In this document: one piece after another, positions 5,146-7,267 of the stretch
How positions within the stretch are numbered: position 1 is the stretch's first letter
Layout: every line of letters begins with the position of its first letter
Assembly: GCA_029261435.1 (NCBI GenBank)
Contig: JAJDBI010000262.1
Location: 1 to 7,267 of the forward strand
DNA length: 7,267 nt
Direction: 5' to 3'
Origin: Nitrospinaceae bacterium
Lineage (GTDB): Bacteria; Nitrospinota; Nitrospinia; Nitrospinales; VA-1
Notes under the pieces: model-generated
The model's database searches: none
What the model was told of the DNA's origin: nothing
Seen by the model: the letters and a program-made list of their open reading frames with translations, nothing else
Program-made: the position numbers and the translations under genes

Positions 5146-5151
5146 AGGAGG
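5146..5151 (+). promoter_or_regulatory. Isolated AGGAGG far upstream of the response regulator start
   Basis: A perfect Shine-Dalgarno core lies 28 bases before the ATG at 5180. An in-frame TGA at 5174 excludes any earlier start for this protein. No ATG, GTG or TTG sits at normal distance from AGGAGG. It may be a standby site, a relic, or coincidence. Confidence 0.3.
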
Positions 5152-5179
5152 CAGAAAAATCATAACGATAATTTGAATC

Positions 5180-6616
5180 ATGCCAACAAAAGACCTTTTA
5201 TTCGTTGTGGATACGGACACTCCCCATCAGGATATGATGGCGGGGTGGCTTCAGGACCAAGGTTACCGGGTCAAAGTTTTTGATAACGGTGAACTTTGCC
5301 TGAACACGTTGGATGAAAACCCCAGCGCGATTTGTTTAGACATCAATATGTCCGGAGGCCTGGATATTCTTAAACGTTTGAAGCTGGCCAACCGGGATAT
5401 TCCGATTCTGGTGGTGACAAATAATGATGCGGTGGATTCTGCAGTAGAAGCCATGAAAATCGGGGCGTTTGATTATATGACAAAGCCGGTGGATAAGGTT
5501 CGCCTGAAAACCAATGTTGATCGAGCCATCGAAATGCACACGATGGTCAACAAGATCCAGCGTTTGCAGGGAGAGCTGAAAAAAACCTATTCCTATAAGA
5601 ATATTGTCGGCCAGAGCGATGCGATGAAGCAGGTGTTTGCCCAGATTGATGAGGTTTCAGGAATCAACATCAATGTCTTCATTAATGGAGAAAGTGGTAC
5701 GGGAAAGGAATTGGTGGCAAAGGCCCTGCACTTTAACAGTGCCTATAAAGCAGGAGACTTTGTTGCGATCAATTGCGGGGCTATCCCCGAAGAGCTACAG
5801 GAAAATGAATTTTTCGGTCATGAAAAAGGAGCTTATACCGGAGCCGATGATTCCCGGATGGGAAAGCTGGAGGTTGCTGATGGCGGCACCTTGTTTCTCG
5901 ACGAAGTGGGGGAGATGCCTGCTAGAATGCAGGTAAAACTATTACGCTTTTTGCAGGATAAAAGTTTTGAGAGAGTGGGCGGTAATAAAAAGATACATGT
6001 GGACTTAAGAATCATTTCCGCCACAAACAGAGACTTGGAAGAAGCGGTCCGTCTGGGAAAGTTTCGTGAAGATTTGTATTACCGGCTGGTGGTCTATTCG
6101 GTTTTCATCCCTCCGTTGAGGCAACGGCGGCAGGATATTCCCATCCTGATCAATCATTTTCTTAAAAAATACAAATCAGATATCACAAAAAAAATTACGA
6201 CTGTCAGTTCATATGCACTGGAAGCTTTGGTTCGCTATACCTGGCCGGGTAATGTGCGCCAACTTGAAAATGAGATTTATCGAACAATGGTTTCTACCCG
6301 AACAGATACGGTTCAGATTGAAAACCTTTCGCCGGAAATTCAAAAATTCCGTGAAGGATCTGTCGGCGAAGACAACCAATTCATTCCTGCTCAGGAAAAC
6401 CAGGAACTCACACGACCTGTTACCTCTGCTCATATTTCCCAACCAACTTCCCCTCCTGTTTCTTCATCCGGTTCAACGTTTGACGAAATCGAAAAACAAG
6501 CTTTTTTGGAAGCTCTCAATCGGGCAAACGGAAAAATTCCGCAAGCCGCAAAGGATCTGGGAATCAGCCGGGCAACATTTTATAGAAAAATTAAAAAATA
6601 TCGCTCCATAAGTTAG
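5180..6616 (+). CDS. NtrC-type sigma-54-dependent response regulator
   Basis: This 478-aa cytoplasmic activator should, once phosphorylated, hydrolyse ATP to open sigma-54 promoters. The receiver domain (5-120) has acidic residues D11 and D13, phosphoacceptor D54, T80 and K102 (YMTKP). The AAA+ domain (about 140-375) has Walker A GESGTGKE (170-177), the sigma-54 contact loop GAYTGA (217-222, Tyr instead of the commoner Phe), Walker B GGTLFLDEVGE (235-245), sensor I ATNRD (281-285), arginine-finger region FREDLYYR (295-302) and WPGNVRQLEN (355-364). A Pro/Ser-rich linker (about 390-433) leads to a Fis-type helix-turn-helix (434-475). In the receiver the loop after D54 reads INMSGGLDIL, two residues shorter than NtrC and lacking the usual proline. 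No histidine kinase gene is adjacent. Repeated boxes and a sigma-54 promoter just downstream suggest its local target. Confidence 0.96.
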   Translation: MPTKDLLFVVDTDTPHQDMMAGWLQDQGYRVKVFDNGELCLNTLDENPSAICLDINMSGGLDILKRLKLANRDIPILVVTNNDAVDSAVEAMKIGAFDYMTKPVDKVRLKTNVDRAIEMHTMVNKIQRLQGELKKTYSYKNIVGQSDAMKQVFAQIDEVSGININVFINGESGTGKELVAKALHFNSAYKAGDFVAINCGAIPEELQENEFFGHEKGAYTGADDSRMGKLEVADGGTLFLDEVGEMPARMQVKLLRFLQDKSFERVGGNKKIHVDLRIISATNRDLEEAVRLGKFREDLYYRLVVYSVFIPPLRQRRQDIPILINHFLKKYKSDITKKITTVSSYALEALVRYTWPGNVRQLENEIYRTMVSTRTDTVQIENLSPEIQKFREGSVGEDNQFIPAQENQELTRPVTSAHISQPTSPPVSSSGSTFDEIEKQAFLEALNRANGKIPQAAKDLGISRATFYRKIKKYRSIS

Positions 6617-6624
6617 GCAAAACC

Positions 6625-6697
6625 TGTCTCATTTTGTCTCAAAATATGTCTCATAATGATACTAATTGTCTCATTATGAGATACTGTCTCAATGAAG
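6625..6697 (+). promoter_or_regulatory. TGTCTCA box cluster, probable enhancer (UAS) for the sigma-54 promoter
   Basis: Five exact TGTCTCA copies start at 6625, 6635, 6647, 6667 and 6685. Some are halves of dyads: TCTCAT-T-ATGAGA (6669-6681) is perfect, TCTCAT-A-ATGATA (6649-6661) has one mismatch, and the last (TCTCA-A-TGAAG, 6687-6697) one mismatch. Dyad centres lie at 6655, 6675 and 6692, roughly two helical turns apart. The cluster begins 9 bp after the regulator's stop codon. It ends about 110 bp upstream of the predicted sigma-54 start, a usual distance for activator sites. Confidence 0.65.
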
Positions 6698-6743
6698 TTC
6701 TTCCAGGTCGCCGCCCAAAATTTTTAATAAACCCTTTTATTTA

Positions 6744-6760
6744 TATAGGTTTATAGGTTT
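6744..6760 (+). repeat. Short tandem repeat TATAGGTT x2
   Basis: TATAGGTT is repeated twice head to tail (6744-6759) plus one T, between the TGTCTCA cluster and the sigma-54 promoter, in an AT-rich stretch that could bend. No clear IHF consensus was found in this interval. Significance unknown. Confidence 0.4.
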
Positions 6761-6761
6761 T

Positions 6762-6781
6762 ATCCCCTGTTTGTGGGGGAT
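6762..6781 (+). other. Hairpin abutting the sigma-54 -24 element
   Basis: ATCCCC (6762-6767) pairs with GGGGAT (6776-6781) across an 8-base loop. It could help end transcripts from the response regulator gene, but no T-tract follows directly. The last stem base is the first T of the -24 element. Confidence 0.35.
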
Positions 6782-6797
6782 TGGCATGTTTTATGCT
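6781..6797 (+). promoter_or_regulatory. Sigma-54 (-24/-12) promoter
   Basis: TTGGCATG (6781-6788), four bases, then ATGCT (6793-6797) matches the consensus TTGGCACG-N4-TTGCW at 11 of 13 fixed positions. The invariant GG (6783-6784) and GC (6795-6796) have the required spacing. Transcription would start near 6808, giving a leader of about 35 nt before the ATG at 6843. The neighbouring sigma-54 activator gene strengthens the call. Confidence 0.75.
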
Positions 6798-6842
6798 ATG
6801 CATATGGTATATGTAAAAAAATTGATAGTTATTTGAGGTGAA

Positions 6843-7091
6843 ATGATGACTTCAGCAACAATGAAAACTAAAAATCAAAATTCGGCAAAACCTTCATTGA
6901 AGGGTGCAGAGGCTTCTACACCTAAAAAGAGGGGTGGGGCAAGAAAAAGTTCGCCTTGGAAAGCCGTTATTATTTTCCTGATCTTTGCGGGTTTGGTGGC
7001 ATACATGTTCTCCCCGAACGTCCCGAACTCGCAAAGGTCGGGTACTCAAAATTCGTCTGATAGCGGTTTTGCTAAAAGTTTGACTAAGTAA
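6843..7091 (+). CDS. Small single-span membrane protein, unknown function
   Basis: I do not recognise the family. The 82-aa product has a basic N-terminal region of about 40 residues rich in Lys, Arg, Ser and Ala (with KKRGGARK at 28-35). One hydrophobic helix follows (WKAVIIFLIFAGLVAYMF, about 39-56), then a short polar tail rich in Ser, Asn and Gln. The positive-inside rule would put the basic part in the cytoplasm and the tail in the periplasm. GAGG (6835-6838) precedes two adjacent ATGs; the second (6846) has the better spacing, so the true protein may be 81 aa. It is the first gene after the sigma-54 promoter and lies 20 bp ahead of a cNMP-binding-domain gene, probably in one operon. Existence is supported by promoter, ribosome binding site and membrane pattern; its role is open. 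Confidence 0.7.
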   Translation: MMTSATMKTKNQNSAKPSLKGAEASTPKKRGGARKSSPWKAVIIFLIFAGLVAYMFSPNVPNSQRSGTQNSSDSGFAKSLTK

Positions 7092-7111
7092 TGTCAGGTA
7101 ATTAAAAAAAC

Positions 7112-7267
7112 ATGTTAAATCAGATCGAAGTTTTGAAATATAAGAAGGGTCAACCCATTATCTCTGAGGGTGAGATGAGTGACTGCGCCTATATTATAGA
7201 ATTTGGGTCAGCAGAGGTTTACAAGTCGCTTCCAAATGGAGAGCAGCAGTTTTTGGGTATTCTGGCT
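7112..7267 (+). CDS. Cyclic-nucleotide-binding-domain protein, N-terminal part (cut by window end)
   Basis: An open frame of 52 codons runs from ATG 7112 to the end of the window. It starts MLNQIEVLKYKKG, continues PIISEGEMSDCAYII and then EFGSAEVYKSLPNGEQQF. This is the start of a cNMP-binding (CRP/FNR-like, PF00027-type) beta-barrel: F/Y-x-x-G-x-x-I-x-x-E-G-E, then a-Y-I-I-x-x-G-x-x-x-V. The domain begins almost at residue 1. Whether a HTH, kinase or other output domain follows cannot be seen. The ribosome binding site is weak (AGG at 7096-7098, 13 bases before the ATG). With a 20-bp gap to the small membrane protein gene it is probably in the sigma-54-controlled operon. Confidence 0.85.
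   Translation, partial: MLNQIEVLKYKKGQPIISEGEMSDCAYIIEFGSAEVYKSLPNGEQQFLGILA

Noticed and set aside
6213..6611. 132-aa alternative-frame ORF within the response regulator
   Set aside because: It lies wholly within the conserved AAA+/Fis coding region in another frame, with no ribosome binding site or recognisable domain.
6625..6691. TGTCTCA repeats as a CRISPR array
   Set aside because: Units are 7 bp with 3-13 bp gaps and partial dyad symmetry; this fits protein binding sites, not CRISPR repeats and spacers.

Overview
The window looks like chromosomal DNA from a Gram-negative bacterium of moderate, somewhat AT-leaning composition. It encodes a lipoprotein diacylglyceryl transferase, a sigma-54 activator with a matching sigma-54 promoter, and a magnesium-type HemB. 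The gene content does not fix the phylum; Desulfobacterota- or Nitrospinota-like lineages would fit, but that is a guess.

Layout. 1-57: last 18 codons of a YbaB/EbfC nucleoid protein. 107-709: recR. 710-823: a palindromic intergenic repeat. 898-972: tRNA-Asn(GTT) with a promoter and a strong intrinsic terminator. 1109-2929: hemB and lgt, probably one operon. 2934-4410: an unusual segment bounded by inverted copies of the same palindromic repeat. It carries one gene (3219-4259) for a winged-helix / GHKL-ATPase / DUF4325-like fusion protein, behind an elaborate AT-rich control region. 4423-5103: a secreted staphylococcal-nuclease-family protein. 5180-6616: an NtrC-type sigma-54 response regulator. 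6617-6842: a control region with five TGTCTCA boxes and a sigma-54 promoter. 6843-7091: a small single-span membrane protein. 7112-7267: the start of a cyclic-nucleotide-binding-domain protein, cut by the window end.

How the parts may work together. The left half is housekeeping: recombinational repair, tRNA, haem synthesis and lipoprotein maturation. The right half holds two apparent control circuits. In the first, the HTH-ATPase-DUF4325 protein probably controls its own gene: a perfect 20-bp inverted repeat lies across a consensus sigma-70 promoter, with GTTATAA boxes repeated every 22 bp upstream. In the second, the sigma-54 regulator is followed directly by repeated boxes at typical enhancer distance from a -24/-12 promoter. 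That promoter would drive the small membrane protein and the cNMP-binding protein. Both circuits are inferred from sequence alone. The first is the best candidate here for an undescribed system.
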